Under the pieces are notes generated by a model. It had not been told where the DNA came from and did not search any database. It saw only the letters and a list, made by a program, of their open reading frames with translations. Shown one piece after another: positions 1 to 9,307 of a stretch of DNA of 45,842 nt (position 1 is the stretch's first letter; every line of letters begins with the position of its first letter). Both the position numbers and the translations under genes were made by a program. The stretch covers positions 1-45,842 of the forward strand of contig UEIJ01000039.1 of the NCBI GenBank assembly GCA_900470195.1, given 5' to 3'. The DNA is from Hyphomicrobiales bacterium. Its GTDB lineage: Bacteria > Pseudomonadota > Alphaproteobacteria > Rhizobiales > Rhizobiaceae.

Positions 1-312
1 GATGTCTTGAAAACCATTCTCAAACGTTGGCCGTGGTTGCGGCATATCTTTGCTGACGGCGGATACGCAGGACCAAAGCTCAAAGGCAGGTTGGAAAAGG
101 TCGGGAAGTTTACACTGGAAATCGTCAAGCGGTCTGATCGCGCTGAAGGTTTCGAACTACTCCCGCGTCGATGGGTTGTCGAGCGCACATTTGCATGGCT
201 GGGACGGTGTCGCAGACTGGCCAAGGACTTCGAGAAAACCATCGCTTCCTCTGAAGCGTGGATCTACATCGCAAATATCCGCTTCCTCACGCGAAGGATC
301 GCAAGAGCCTGA
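1..312 (+). CDS. IS5-family transposase, C-terminal part (cut by window edge)
   Basis: Open at the left edge; only the last ~103 residues are visible. The frame runs upstream of the first possible start, so the TTG at 7 is not a real start. Seen: the DGGYAG motif (second Asp of a DDE catalytic triad) and WVVERTFAWLGRCRRLAKDFE, the typical third-acidic-residue region with Y/R..E motif of IS5/IS427-group OrfB transposases. It would catalyse cut-and-paste transposition of the element. The stop lies inside a 10-bp inverted repeat near the presumed right end of the IS. Whether the complete element is intact cannot be seen. Confidence 0.88.
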   Translation, partial: DVLKTILKRWPWLRHIFADGGYAGPKLKGRLEKVGKFTLEIVKRSDRAEGFELLPRRWVVERTFAWLGRCRRLAKDFEKTIASSEAWIYIANIRFLTRRIARA

Positions 313-343
313 TATCGTTACGTTCATTATGATTCAGGCTCTT
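303..343. repeat. Inverted repeat at the right end of the IS
   Basis: AAGAGCCTGA (303-312) and TCAGGCTCTT (334-343) form a perfect 10-bp dyad around the transposase stop codon. This is probably the terminal region of the insertion sequence, either its right inverted repeat or a hairpin blocking read-through. The left end of the IS is outside the window, so the exact IS border and any target-site duplication cannot be defined. From 344 to 546 I see no gene, only the leader of the next gene with a GGAG Shine-Dalgarno motif. Confidence 0.5.
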
Positions 344-546
344 ATGCAAAACGTTGAATTCATCTGAGTTGCTCATGCTGATATATCCGCCACTATTGCA
401 CTTTTCCGTAATACAATTCCGGGATATCACACGCGCACCGAAGTTCAACCCGAACATATCAATACCGGCAAACGTCTTGATTTGCGGTCATTCATCGCTC
501 ATACCGTCCAAAATGAGAATTTACCTGCATCGTAGATGGAGTAGGC

Positions 547-2853
547 ATGCCCAATCCGAAGCGCGCAATGTGGCTTATGAACCACAGTACACTGCGCAAA
601 TTTGAAGTACCGCTGCTCGAATCTCTGGGCTATGAAGTTTATCTTCCGAAGAAATTTCCTTACGATGAAGGTAATCTTAGCGCATCTCTGGATTTTAGTC
701 GGGATGCGGGTCTCTCAATACCTAGAGAAGACCTTGAAGCTTTGAATGGCCACGATTTCTACAGCGGGTTGACGCCAGAGATTGGCGAGATAGCTAGCAA
801 ACATTTCGATGTTGCTTTTTTTGGCTTTTTCCCCAAACAGTTGGCTGGCCTCATTCGGCACTTTCGGAATGAATGCGTGATGAGGCCGTTTGGTCTCTCC
901 ACTGGAGTTACCTATACCGACGTAACCGTCGCAAGCTTGAAGCCGTATTTTCTTCATGAGCTACAGAAAAATAAGCATCGGTTCTGGTTCGGACAAGCTT
1001 ATGAGCACTTGGCCGAGATAGAGCGCGGTGTTTTTCTGGATAAAGCCGTTACACTTCCCCTCGGTCTTGATGATGCGAGAGTAACAAATGAATGGACCGG
1101 AGAAGATGCGAAGGTATTGTTTGTCTGCCCACGCATTGGTTCATCTCCATATTTTAACAACATTTACCATAACTTCTTAAGGCTGTTCGGTAACGTACCG
1201 TACGTTGTAGGAGGCGCTCAGCCGATTGATGTTCCTGATCCTAATGTTGTTGGTATGCTTCCTCGGGAAGACTACGACCGAATGATGAGGCGTACTCGTG
1301 TTATGTTTTACCATAGCAGAGAACTTCGCCACCTCCATTACCACCCATTAGAAGCCGTTCGCCTTGGCATGCCGCTTGTATTTATGGCAGGTGGCATGCT
1401 TGATCTTTTGGGCGGCAAGAATTTGCCGGGAAGATGCAAGACAGAAGGGGAAGCCCAGAAGAAAATTAATGCCATTCTAAAGGGCGACACCAAGCTCATT
1501 GAAGCTATTCGTTCAACTCAGGGTGTACTCCTCCACCCAATGTCTCGTGATTTTTGTGAATCTGGCTGGAGAGAACAATTCCCCAAAATTGAAGAGAGCA
1601 TTGAACGCAATAAGCGGAAGCTTGCGTCAAAAGGCTCGGACAGAAAAAAAGTCGCGGTTTTCCTACCGGCTCCATACCGCGGCGGCACACTTAATATGGT
1701 TAAGCTTCTGGCAAAAATGCTGAAGCGCGGAAGTATTGAGCACGGCAAGGAAGTCGACGTAGTTTTTGGCCATCCAGAGAACGACATCTATACCCGTGAC
1801 GATTGGAAAGATCTGACGGCAGAGGGCATAGAAGTTCGTTCCTTCAAGATAGCTGAGATAGACGGCGTTGAACTAAACCAGATTCAATCTTGCCTTGGAC
1901 AAGACCAGAAAGTCCTTCCAGGTATGTTCACTATCCATAAAGATGGAACGTATGATTTTCTGGATTGTGATTTCTGGTTCTTGGCCTCGGACCGATACAA
2001 CAGTCAAGTGGCTCCTCTTCGACCGTATTGTGTTTTTGCGCACGATTACTTGCAACGCTATTTTGCACCTCTCATGAAGTCCCACTACGAAAAAGGCTTC
2101 ATAGAGACCGCACGAAATGCGATTGCTGTACTCGCTAATACTCCTCACACGATTGAGGATGTTGTTCAATATGTCGGCAAGAACAGGGATGAAACAATAC
2201 TTGTTCCGCATGTGGCAGAGCTTGACCAGATGGACGATGCTCCAGAAATTACCGTTAAGGGTGACTACTTAGTTTGGACAACGAACACCGGGCCACACAA
2301 GAACCATCTCAGGACTCTTCAAGGGCTGAACCGATACTACAATGTTGAAGGCGGCACACTTGATTGCCATGTGACCGGTGTTGATACTGATAAGTTTGAC
2401 CCCGAGGTTGAAACAGATGAGGATCTTCCTAAACACATCAAGGAGGCCCGAGATTACCTCAAGAAGAATCGCCAACTGGCCGAGAGAGTTCATTTTCTGG
2501 GGAACATCTCTAATTCGGAATACGCGGCGCAGCTAGCAAAAGCCCGCTTTCTCGTTCACAACGTCATTATGGACAATGGAACACTTTGCGCCGTTGAGGC
2601 CGCATACGTAGGCACCCCGACGCTATCAAGCGACTACCCGCCTATGCGGTATTTGTCGGACAGATACGGACTCAACTGCCGCTTTTTCGATGCACACGAT
2701 ACAAAGGCTCTAGCGAAAAGCCTTATCGAGATGGAGCACGATAGCGCCGCTCTGGCATCTGCTCTGCCCACTAAAGAGCATCTCGAAGCGTATAGTTGGC
2801 GCGGCGTAAGCGCTGAGTTTTTCAATGCAATCCGACCTGTTTTAGGTGTTTAA
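547..2853 (+). CDS. Large two-domain glycosyltransferase-like protein
   Basis: A 768-residue protein. The ATG is preceded by GGAG with ~5-nt spacing. The C-terminal third resembles GT-B fold (GT4-like) glycosyltransferases: YLVWTTNTGPHKNHLRTL (donor-domain start with the usual 'K-N' pattern), then AERVHFLGNISNSEYAAQLAKARFLV and an E-rich NGTLCAVEAAYVGTPTLSS nucleotide-sugar binding region (about residues 675-700). The N-terminal ~370 residues look like a second, divergent GT-B domain (EAVRLGMPLVFM). It probably transfers sugars to a surface polysaccharide, but donor and acceptor are unknown. It is followed without a gap (TAAATG) by a second glycosyltransferase, so the two form one operon. Base composition is visibly more AT-rich than the adjacent phage genes, suggesting separate acquisition. 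It could be a prophage cargo gene or a host polysaccharide gene. Confidence 0.75.
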   Translation: MPNPKRAMWLMNHSTLRKFEVPLLESLGYEVYLPKKFPYDEGNLSASLDFSRDAGLSIPREDLEALNGHDFYSGLTPEIGEIASKHFDVAFFGFFPKQLAGLIRHFRNECVMRPFGLSTGVTYTDVTVASLKPYFLHELQKNKHRFWFGQAYEHLAEIERGVFLDKAVTLPLGLDDARVTNEWTGEDAKVLFVCPRIGSSPYFNNIYHNFLRLFGNVPYVVGGAQPIDVPDPNVVGMLPREDYDRMMRRTRVMFYHSRELRHLHYHPLEAVRLGMPLVFMAGGMLDLLGGKNLPGRCKTEGEAQKKINAILKGDTKLIEAIRSTQGVLLHPMSRDFCESGWREQFPKIEESIERNKRKLASKGSDRKKVAVFLPAPYRGGTLNMVKLLAKMLKRGSIEHGKEVDVVFGHPENDIYTRDDWKDLTAEGIEVRSFKIAEIDGVELNQIQSCLGQDQKVLPGMFTIHKDGTYDFLDCDFWFLASDRYNSQVAPLRPYCVFAHDYLQRYFAPLMKSHYEKGFIETARNAIAVLANTPHTIEDVVQYVGKNRDETILVPHVAELDQMDDAPEITVKGDYLVWTTNTGPHKNHLRTLQGLNRYYNVEGGTLDCHVTGVDTDKFDPEVETDEDLPKHIKEARDYLKKNRQLAERVHFLGNISNSEYAAQLAKARFLVHNVIMDNGTLCAVEAAYVGTPTLSSDYPPMRYLSDRYGLNCRFFDAHDTKALAKSLIEMEHDSAALASALPTKEHLEAYSWRGVSAEFFNAIRPVLGV

Positions 2854-4503
2854 ATGAAGATCGGCATATTCATAGCGTATCCACCCAGAAGTGAGCTATC
2901 AAACCAAGGTTTGGGGCGCCTTCTGCGGTCTATCATTTCCGGCATCAGCCAGACTGAGCAAGGTTCGGTGGTTTTGCTCTGCCCTAGCTGGCTAAAAGCT
3001 GACGTTGAACGATTGCTCCACGGAATCCCCGGAGCAAGGCTTCAAATTGTTAGTAAGAAAAAAGTTCCTCTTGTAGTTAAGCTGTGGGATAAATTTCTGG
3101 CTAAAGGTCGCAAGAAGACCAAGGCACCCGGTCGTCTTTCTCGATGGAAAAAGAGAATACTAGACAGGATCAGCAAGATTAGCAGAGGTGTGGGTCGTAC
3201 CGTCTTACGACTTCTATCCTCTGATAACGATGCTGTCGTAGGCCTTTCTCTCATCGCATTAGCATTGTTAGCAATACTATTTTCACCGATTGCGCTTATT
3301 GCGGTCGCCCTTTTGGCTACCGTGATATTGTTGGTCAGAGCTAATATTCTTTCCAAGATTCGCAGAAGAGCTACCACTCTTCAGATTAGAGCGAGAGGCT
3401 ATATAAAGCGGACACTGAACGCCCTTCTTCAAAGAGCGGTTCCTTCTATTGGACAAGTCGTACTGCGCGAGGTCACCCACCGCGAAAGTCTTCAACTGGT
3501 TGCTATGGCAAACAAGATGAAGGATGTCGATGTTTGGTTTAGTCCAACGGTCTTTTGGCCCGAGTTCAATCTGATCAATGCTCCTCGAGTATTGTCATTC
3601 CCTGATATGCTTATATCCGAATTCCCTTCGGCTTTTGCATCATCTATAAAAGATGCACCTGACATTTTTGCTCGAGCACAAAAGACAATCTCGGCCGGAA
3701 CCCACTTCACCGCATATAGTCGCTATACAGCCGAGAAGGCCCTGATTGAACAATTCTCTGTTCCTAGCGAAAACGTCACTGTTATACCGCATGCATCCAT
3801 GAACTTGTTGCCGTTGATAAATATCAAAGGAACAATGGACGATGCTTTCGCAAGGGATCAATTCGCCCGAAATCTGATAGACGGCTTCCGCCTCACATCG
3901 TGGCAAGGAAACGAATATCTCGCCACGATGGACCTATCCAGCACGAAGTTTATATTCTATGCCTCTCAGTTAAGGCCGAATAAGAACATCATGAACCTCG
4001 TCAAGGGGTACGAGATCGCCTTACGAGAAAAGTTCATCTATGCCAAACTCGTTTTAACCGGCAATCCAGCGCACGTCCCGGAAGTGATGGACTACATATA
4101 TAAGAATCGACTGCAATACGATATTTTGTTCGCTTACGATGTCCCGGATCAGGTGCTTGCCGCTCTTTATTCACGTGCCGTTCTGGTCGTTAATCCCACA
4201 CTGTATGAAGGCGGCTTTCCCTTCACTTTCACCGAAGGGATGTCCGTCGGCACGCCGAGTATTATGAGTGATATACCGCAGGTCACGGAATACATAGATG
4301 GCGATTTAGCCGCCAAGATGCTTTTCCAGCCTATGTCGCCTAATGATATAGCCGACAAGATCGCATTTGGTATCAATAACCGCAGCGAATTGTACGAACT
4401 TCAGAAGCCACTTTATGACAAATTGAAGAATCGAAACTGGTCAGATGTTGCCAATGATTATCTGGACACGTTTCAAAAGGTCATAAAGATGGAGCGCCAA
4501 TAG
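2854..4503 (+). CDS. GT4-family glycosyltransferase with internal membrane segments
   Basis: 549 residues, starting directly after the stop of the preceding glycosyltransferase. The C-terminal half has classic GT4 features: FIFYASQLRPNKNIMNLVKGYE, then DVPDQVLAALYSRAVLVVNPTLYEGGFPFTFTEGMSVGTPSIMSD (the E-x7-E type donor-binding motif, about residues 430-475). Unusually, two hydrophobic stretches lie near residues 125-160 (VVGLSLIALALLAILFSP and LIAVALLATVILLV), preceded and followed by strongly basic helices. This suggests anchoring to the inner membrane face, as for enzymes building lipid-linked glycans. The gene converges with the tail-spike gene at 4510, sharing a hairpin. Substrate unknown. 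Like its partner it is more AT-rich than its surroundings. Confidence 0.78.
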   Translation: MKIGIFIAYPPRSELSNQGLGRLLRSIISGISQTEQGSVVLLCPSWLKADVERLLHGIPGARLQIVSKKKVPLVVKLWDKFLAKGRKKTKAPGRLSRWKKRILDRISKISRGVGRTVLRLLSSDNDAVVGLSLIALALLAILFSPIALIAVALLATVILLVRANILSKIRRRATTLQIRARGYIKRTLNALLQRAVPSIGQVVLREVTHRESLQLVAMANKMKDVDVWFSPTVFWPEFNLINAPRVLSFPDMLISEFPSAFASSIKDAPDIFARAQKTISAGTHFTAYSRYTAEKALIEQFSVPSENVTVIPHASMNLLPLINIKGTMDDAFARDQFARNLIDGFRLTSWQGNEYLATMDLSSTKFIFYASQLRPNKNIMNLVKGYEIALREKFIYAKLVLTGNPAHVPEVMDYIYKNRLQYDILFAYDVPDQVLAALYSRAVLVVNPTLYEGGFPFTFTEGMSVGTPSIMSDIPQVTEYIDGDLAAKMLFQPMSPNDIADKIAFGINNRSELYELQKPLYDKLKNRNWSDVANDYLDTFQKVIKMERQ

Positions 4504-4510
4504 GCGCTCC
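4491..4510. terminator. Hairpin between convergent genes
   Basis: GGAGCGCC-AATA-GGCGCTCC, a perfect 8-bp stem with a 4-nt loop, spans the stop codons of the glycosyltransferase (plus) and the tail-spike gene (minus). Its position suggests a bidirectional terminator, although neither strand has a clear run of T after the stem. Confidence 0.5.
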
Positions 4511-6492
4511 TAGGCAACTGTCGCCGCCCCAATGGTGCTAGCTGTAGGCGTTCCGCTATTTGGCGTCCACGAATACGTTGCGTGGCTTGCCTTGTCTTGG
4601 AAGAGCGAACCGGCAGTGTTGCCACGTGCTGTCACGCCAACGCGCCGGTTTCTGTCTCCAGTGTTATCATCATAATATCCGTACACATCATTGTTGACTG
4701 AATACCCTCCGAGGATTTGACAGTCAGAGCAGCCAACCATAACGGAGCCAGACCCGGTATTCAGCTCTCCCTCGAATGAAACGACGACAACATATTTGTT
4801 TAGTGATTGAACAAATCCATTCTGCGATGGCACCGCGTTGGTTAGTCCCTTTGCGCCATAGGCTTTTACTTTGCTGAATGTCGAATTTGTGACGCGAGTA
4901 AACGTCACAGGGGCACCCAACACTTGGAACCCTTGAATGATGTCAATCTCACAATTGAATACATCAGTAATGAGGACACCATGTCCGGTAGAATTGTCGA
5001 CCAATATTCGTCTACCATAAATAGACCCGCGACCGGTTGAAACGATGCCATCAATTATGACACCATATGCATTTGGCTGATGGGCAAGACTTCCCGGCAC
5101 CTGGCCTACGACATCCAGCTTGTTAAATTCGAGGCCGATCATATCCCCAAAGTAGATACTGTTCCAACTAACCACAGGACGTCCACCTGCAACATTATAG
5201 GTGTTATCTACCTTGATGTCGTTCCAGTTGAAGAACCCGCGCGACCGACGTGAGTAAATTTGCCTTCCGCGAGTGAAATAGCAAAGTGTGTCTCCTATAG
5301 TGAAATCAACCACGTAGTTAGACGTACTATCCTCCTCTTTGTAAGCAAACCCACAATCCTTTGCTGTAATACCTTCAATACGTAGACCGAGTACGACACC
5401 TGCGGATGTGTTGATGAGTATCGCTCCTGACGTATTCGGTGCGGCCTGTCCATCATATAGGAACAGACTAAGCCGAGCATACTGACCGGCGACAGCACCG
5501 GGGAGAACTCGAATTGCACATAAAGCTGTACTTTTAATTTTCCACGTTGGGCATCCAACGGCAGAGATGACATGACCAAGGGCGGGATTTACATCTATGT
5601 CTCCAGCCACAAAGCCGGTATCAGTTCGAGGAATGAACGCCTCTTTACATACAAACAGCGCGCCACGGATCGCCGGACTGTCATCCGTCACACCATCCAG
5701 TTTTGCACCGAATGCTGTCACGCTAGGAACACGCATCGGTGCGTATACACGTTCCCAATAATAGCCAGCGGTATTACTGACTACGTAGACGCCTTCCTGT
5801 GTGTCCGTTACGGGTGGCGAACCGGCCTTCAGAACGAACGTGCCTTCGCGTCCCGCTTCGAGTAGATAGGCTGTTTTGAAGAAGACAGGCAGCGCCTTGA
5901 GATCGGAGCGGGTATCAACTGTTATTTCTACGAAACCAAGGGTATAGCCGGTAGCGTCAGAGTTAACGAGGAGTGCCTTGCCCTTATCACCCGTTCCAGT
6001 TGATGGCAGATTAAGCCCAGCGGCGGCAGCCTCGGCCCGTGCGGCGGCGTCTTCAGCAGCAGCGAGGATTGCTTCGGCATCGCCGTAAGACAGCAGCCGC
6101 AATTCTGTTCCGGTATCAATGCAGAGCAACGCCATCCCAGGGATAAGATAACCCGGCGCTATGGGCTGATTGATGTTCGTAACCAGATCGCGATTGATCG
6201 CGCCTGATACTGTCACCGGACCAGTGTTTTCCTGTGTGACATTCAGGATATAGAGCACCTGATATGCCGCCGCTGGAATGGCGACAGAAGCCGTCACAAC
6301 GATATTATTTTCTGTGCCTTCATTCGCGTTGTTCAGTCGAATGACGCGATTGTCGGGGAAAGTCTCGCCCCCCTCGGTCAGCGCCTTCAACGTGTCGCGG
6401 ATATCTGGCTTATGCGGATTGAACGGGCCGGACGCGGGAACGCCATCGGTAACGAAATCGCGGAAAATCTCGTCAATCGTGCGAACGGTCAT
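4510..6492 (-). CDS. Tail spike / tail fibre protein with pectate-lyase-like beta-helix
   Basis: 660 residues from the ATG at 6492, which has GGAG 7 nt upstream; a TTG 18 nt further up is less likely. The first ~45 residues (TVRTIDEIFRDFVTDGVPASG...) look like a particle-attachment module seen in alphaproteobacterial phage tail proteins. Then comes an Ala-rich helical stretch (about 138-160), and from about residue 255 a right-handed beta-helix start marked by AFGAKLDGVTDDSPAI, the hallmark of pectate-lyase-type tail spikes. It should bind and possibly cleave host surface polysaccharide. It is the last gene of the late operon. The adjacent glycosyltransferases on the opposite strand might modify the same kind of receptor. 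Confidence 0.88.
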   Translation of the reverse strand: MTVRTIDEIFRDFVTDGVPASGPFNPHKPDIRDTLKALTEGGETFPDNRVIRLNNANEGTENNIVVTASVAIPAAAYQVLYILNVTQENTGPVTVSGAINRDLVTNINQPIAPGYLIPGMALLCIDTGTELRLLSYGDAEAILAAAEDAAARAEAAAAGLNLPSTGTGDKGKALLVNSDATGYTLGFVEITVDTRSDLKALPVFFKTAYLLEAGREGTFVLKAGSPPVTDTQEGVYVVSNTAGYYWERVYAPMRVPSVTAFGAKLDGVTDDSPAIRGALFVCKEAFIPRTDTGFVAGDIDVNPALGHVISAVGCPTWKIKSTALCAIRVLPGAVAGQYARLSLFLYDGQAAPNTSGAILINTSAGVVLGLRIEGITAKDCGFAYKEEDSTSNYVVDFTIGDTLCYFTRGRQIYSRRSRGFFNWNDIKVDNTYNVAGGRPVVSWNSIYFGDMIGLEFNKLDVVGQVPGSLAHQPNAYGVIIDGIVSTGRGSIYGRRILVDNSTGHGVLITDVFNCEIDIIQGFQVLGAPVTFTRVTNSTFSKVKAYGAKGLTNAVPSQNGFVQSLNKYVVVVSFEGELNTGSGSVMVGCSDCQILGGYSVNNDVYGYYDDNTGDRNRRVGVTARGNTAGSLFQDKASHATYSWTPNSGTPTASTIGAATVA

Positions 6493-6556
6493 GCGGATGC
6501 TCCATAGCAAAACTCCCCGCCAAGGCAGGGTGTGAATTTCTCAAGTTTCGGGTTGG

Positions 6557-8329
6557 TCAGGGCGTCGTTTTGATTGTGCTGTCCGAATAAGCGCCGATAC
6601 GGCCCTTCTGTGTACGGACAGCCAGTTGGAACTCGTATTCAGTTAATGCGGAAAGCGTAGGCGTTTCAAAGCTCTCTGCGTCGTTTTCGAGTGGCCCAGC
6701 TACACGCCATTCGCTATCAGCGGTTTTCTTCCAGCGGACCATGTAGTTAAGCAACGGATTGCCAGTGGGTGGAAAACTCAATTCTGCCGCTGGGCCGGAA
6801 ATAATGGTCACGTCCGGAGCGTCTGGTACGGGCAAGTCATCGTCTGACGTTGTTTCATCTGACACCGGCGCAGTCCCTTCCTGCGACGTATCCCACTGGT
6901 ATGCCGACTGAGGCATAGATTGAACCTGAATAGTCGCACCTTGCAGGATGCCGCCTTCACCAAGAATGAACTTGAAATCGAGCACTTCAAACACACTGTT
7001 GATGCCGAATAGCGGGTATTGAATGCGGATCAGCCGCTCACCGAATGCAGCAAGACCCATCAGGTTCGTATTGAAAGTCCCTACCCAATTCGGGTTTGCT
7101 CGGAACCATTCGAGCTTCATCAGTCGTCTGGCTTGGCTGTGTGACGGTGCCATATTGAACTGAACGTCTCTGGCTTCTTCGCCGCGTACCGACACATCGT
7201 CTTCGTCTGCCCAAGGATCGGCATCGGATGCCTGATAGTCTTGGTTCGGATCGAGGAACGTTGCCCGGATGGTATTGGCCGTCGTCATCACGTCGCGGCC
7301 ACGGCCAACATCGCTGAAGCCGGTGATCGCGTCAGCGGTCAGTACGACTGTTGGCTCGGACCATGCCCCGATATCAAGCGTAAGGCCACCGTCTGGCGTC
7401 GGGACCAGCCTGCCATCGCAACAACCCAGCATTCGGCCTAATACGTCAGCCGGACGCTCATCAAGGCTGTATGAACCCCAGAGACGATAGCGAGGTTCAG
7501 TACCGCCAACAGCAATAGGAATTGCTTCGGCGGCGCGGTTGTACGCTGCAACCCAACCAGCCTGAGCAAGCGGCGTTGAAACGAGGCTTTCTGGAAGGCG
7601 CATGCCGTCCTTATGGGTCATGTAGTCCCGGATCACTGCGGCGGCGTTATCGTTCCATGTGACCGCACCTGTGACCGGGTTTTTGACGAGTGACGTGCGG
7701 GCCACGACGCGATAGTTCGTGTTCACGCCGTTCGGGAAGAGGCTTAGATAATACTCGTCACCGACTGCATATTGGCAGGCGAGCAACGATGCTATTCCGT
7801 CGCCACGGTGCGCAGCCGTCCACTGAGGGAACTTCGATGTCAATTCGCTGTATGCCGTCTCGACAGGCGCACCGAGGCGCGACTGAATGCGCAAGAGAGG
7901 GTTTCCCGTCGTTCCTTTACGCCATTTGCTCGGCGGGGTCGGTGAGCCGTCCGGCAGCAAATCGATCTTCTGATCATCAAGCCAGTATTCTTCAATGGCA
8001 TCGAATGGCCCCTGCCCCAAGGCAAGAACCTTGAAGAACCCACCGTCTTTTGTTTCAGCGAATATCCAGGCACCGGAAGTTTTCACGCGGCCATAGTGGC
8101 GAATGCGGGGCGGCGTAGGCTGGCGAACCTGCTGCTGCACATCTTCGGGCTTCGGCTGCTTTGGCCGAAACAGCGACGATGCGAGGTAAGAAATTCCCAG
8201 ACCTATAGCCAGACTGCCGAGCGTCGTACCGGCGGCAAGCGTGATCAGGGCAAGACCTGTCTGCAAAGCAGCGCCAAGCGCTCCTGCGCCCACCACAGAC
8301 GCAATGATGCCTGAAAGAGCTACGGCCAT
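6557..8329 (-). CDS. Tail tip / host-specificity protein (J-like) with fibronectin III domain
   Basis: 590 residues from ATG 8329, preceded by GGAG 6 nt away and overlapping the upstream stop as TAATG. An upstream in-frame TTG is rejected. The N-terminus is hydrophobic and Gly/Ala-rich (about 1-50: ALITLAAGTTLGSLAIGLGISYLASSLF), then RIRHYGRVKTSGAWIFAETKDGGFFKVLALGQGPFDAIEEYWLDD, typical of the tip attachment protein family. The last ~90 residues (PDAPDVTIISGPA ... ALTEYEFQLAVRTQKGRIGAYSD) form a fibronectin type III fold, common in this family. Role: central tip of the siphovirus tail, linking baseplate to receptor binding. Confidence 0.85.
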   Translation of the reverse strand: MAVALSGIIASVVGAGALGAALQTGLALITLAAGTTLGSLAIGLGISYLASSLFRPKQPKPEDVQQQVRQPTPPRIRHYGRVKTSGAWIFAETKDGGFFKVLALGQGPFDAIEEYWLDDQKIDLLPDGSPTPPSKWRKGTTGNPLLRIQSRLGAPVETAYSELTSKFPQWTAAHRGDGIASLLACQYAVGDEYYLSLFPNGVNTNYRVVARTSLVKNPVTGAVTWNDNAAAVIRDYMTHKDGMRLPESLVSTPLAQAGWVAAYNRAAEAIPIAVGGTEPRYRLWGSYSLDERPADVLGRMLGCCDGRLVPTPDGGLTLDIGAWSEPTVVLTADAITGFSDVGRGRDVMTTANTIRATFLDPNQDYQASDADPWADEDDVSVRGEEARDVQFNMAPSHSQARRLMKLEWFRANPNWVGTFNTNLMGLAAFGERLIRIQYPLFGINSVFEVLDFKFILGEGGILQGATIQVQSMPQSAYQWDTSQEGTAPVSDETTSDDDLPVPDAPDVTIISGPAAELSFPPTGNPLLNYMVRWKKTADSEWRVAGPLENDAESFETPTLSALTEYEFQLAVRTQKGRIGAYSDSTIKTTP

Positions 8330-8712
8330 TACAATCTCCAAGCCTTCCAGACCGAATTGAGTGGTGCACCGACGACCCCCTGCTCATCGTGCGAGAACCA
8401 GCAATCTCCGACATGGATTGCCATGCAGAGCTTGCCGTTATGGATGATCAAACCGACATCGCCGGTAACAGGCTCGCCGGTCTTAATGAACCCCTGTGAG
8501 CGCATTGCCCGGTTGACCAACACAGCCAGCCCGCCACGATCTGCCAGTACCGATGCAGCCCCGGCAGCATCCGCATATTCCCTGTCTACCCAGGCGAGCG
8601 GCGACAGGCCTGTGCAAGACCTGATCCATCGGTCCACGGTCGAGACACAATCAGTCTCTCCCCACCGGAAAGGCTTTTGCGCCTCGGCAGCTACAAACTC
8701 GGCAATGTTCAT
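8329..8712 (-). CDS. Small tail-assembly protein, DUF6950/NlpC-P60-like
   Basis: 127 residues starting MNIAEFVAAEAQKPFRWGETDCVSTVDRWI. The ATG at 8712 is 4 nt after the upstream stop; longer in-frame starts overlap the upstream gene heavily and were rejected. The RWGETDC motif (about residues 17-23) and a later His in MAIHVGDCWF correspond to the Cys/His pair of NlpC/P60-type hydrolases of the phage tail (compare lambda K). Its position between the tail-tip gene and two DUF2163-region-type genes matches this. It may cut peptidoglycan cross-links during entry. Enzymatic activity is inferred. Confidence 0.72.
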   Translation of the reverse strand: MNIAEFVAAEAQKPFRWGETDCVSTVDRWIRSCTGLSPLAWVDREYADAAGAASVLADRGGLAVLVNRAMRSQGFIKTGEPVTGDVGLIIHNGKLCMAIHVGDCWFSHDEQGVVGAPLNSVWKAWRL

Positions 8713-8716
8713 GGGA

Positions 8717-9307
8717 TCAGTAATCCGGGTATTTAAAGCTCTTGAAGAGCAGCGAACCGATGAACTGACAGAACTTGTCACCGGGCGAACGGCGCTGTTG
8801 GTCTCGGTCGGTATAGCGGCCATAAGCAGGTCGTGACCGGTTGAAGAATGCGTTTTCTGCCGTCATGCTGATCGACTGAATTGCTCCTTCTGTACCCTGC
8901 ATTTCGGTGCGGCTGATGCGTGGCGGCTGCATGAAGCCCCACCAAATCGGCGCGGGACCGCCCAGTGGCTGCCATTCCTCATCGAAAAGCTGGATCGAGA
9001 TCACGACAATGCGCTGATCCACCTCATCATTTGCATCAAGCGCCATAGCGAGGAAGTTCAGTGTCGCATCCGGCAAGCCTGAAAGCTGGAACGTGACATT
9101 CTGTGCGGCAGTGGTCGAAGCCATGCCGATGCCGTCAATCGAGCCATAACCGTACATCGGTTCATAGCGATTGCCGCCAGTTTCCAGCGCCGTGTTGCCG
9201 TTCCAGACACGCATCGTCTCCGACGCAAAGCGGAACTCGACAAGGAAATCCAGCCTCACTTCATGCTTGGCGAACTCTGCCAGCTGGGCCGTGTTAAAGA
9301 ACGACAT
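8717..9307 (-). CDS. Phage minor tail protein
   Basis: 196 residues starting MSFFNTAQLAEFAKHEVRLDFLVEF. ATG 9307 overlaps the upstream stop in TAATG, and a longer start was rejected for that reason. Contains WGFMQPPRISRTEMQGTEGAIQSISMTAEN and ends in SPGDKFCQFIGSL, features of distal tail proteins that lie between the tape measure and the NlpC/P60 protein in GTA-like and HK97-like tails (a position held by DUF2163-like proteins). Structural role inferred from gene order. Confidence 0.65.
   Translation of the reverse strand: MSFFNTAQLAEFAKHEVRLDFLVEFRFASETMRVWNGNTALETGGNRYEPMYGYGSIDGIGMASTTAAQNVTFQLSGLPDATLNFLAMALDANDEVDQRIVVISIQLFDEEWQPLGGPAPIWWGFMQPPRISRTEMQGTEGAIQSISMTAENAFFNRSRPAYGRYTDRDQQRRSPGDKFCQFIGSLLFKSFKYPDY

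Noticed and set aside
1..546. Left attachment site matching the tRNA-Arg 3' end
   Set aside because: No copy of the tRNA-Arg 3' sequence is seen here; the left prophage border must lie outside the window or have been lost.
354..605. Short ORF between the IS and the first glycosyltransferase
   Set aside because: No ribosome site, overlaps the real gene start, composition unlike coding.
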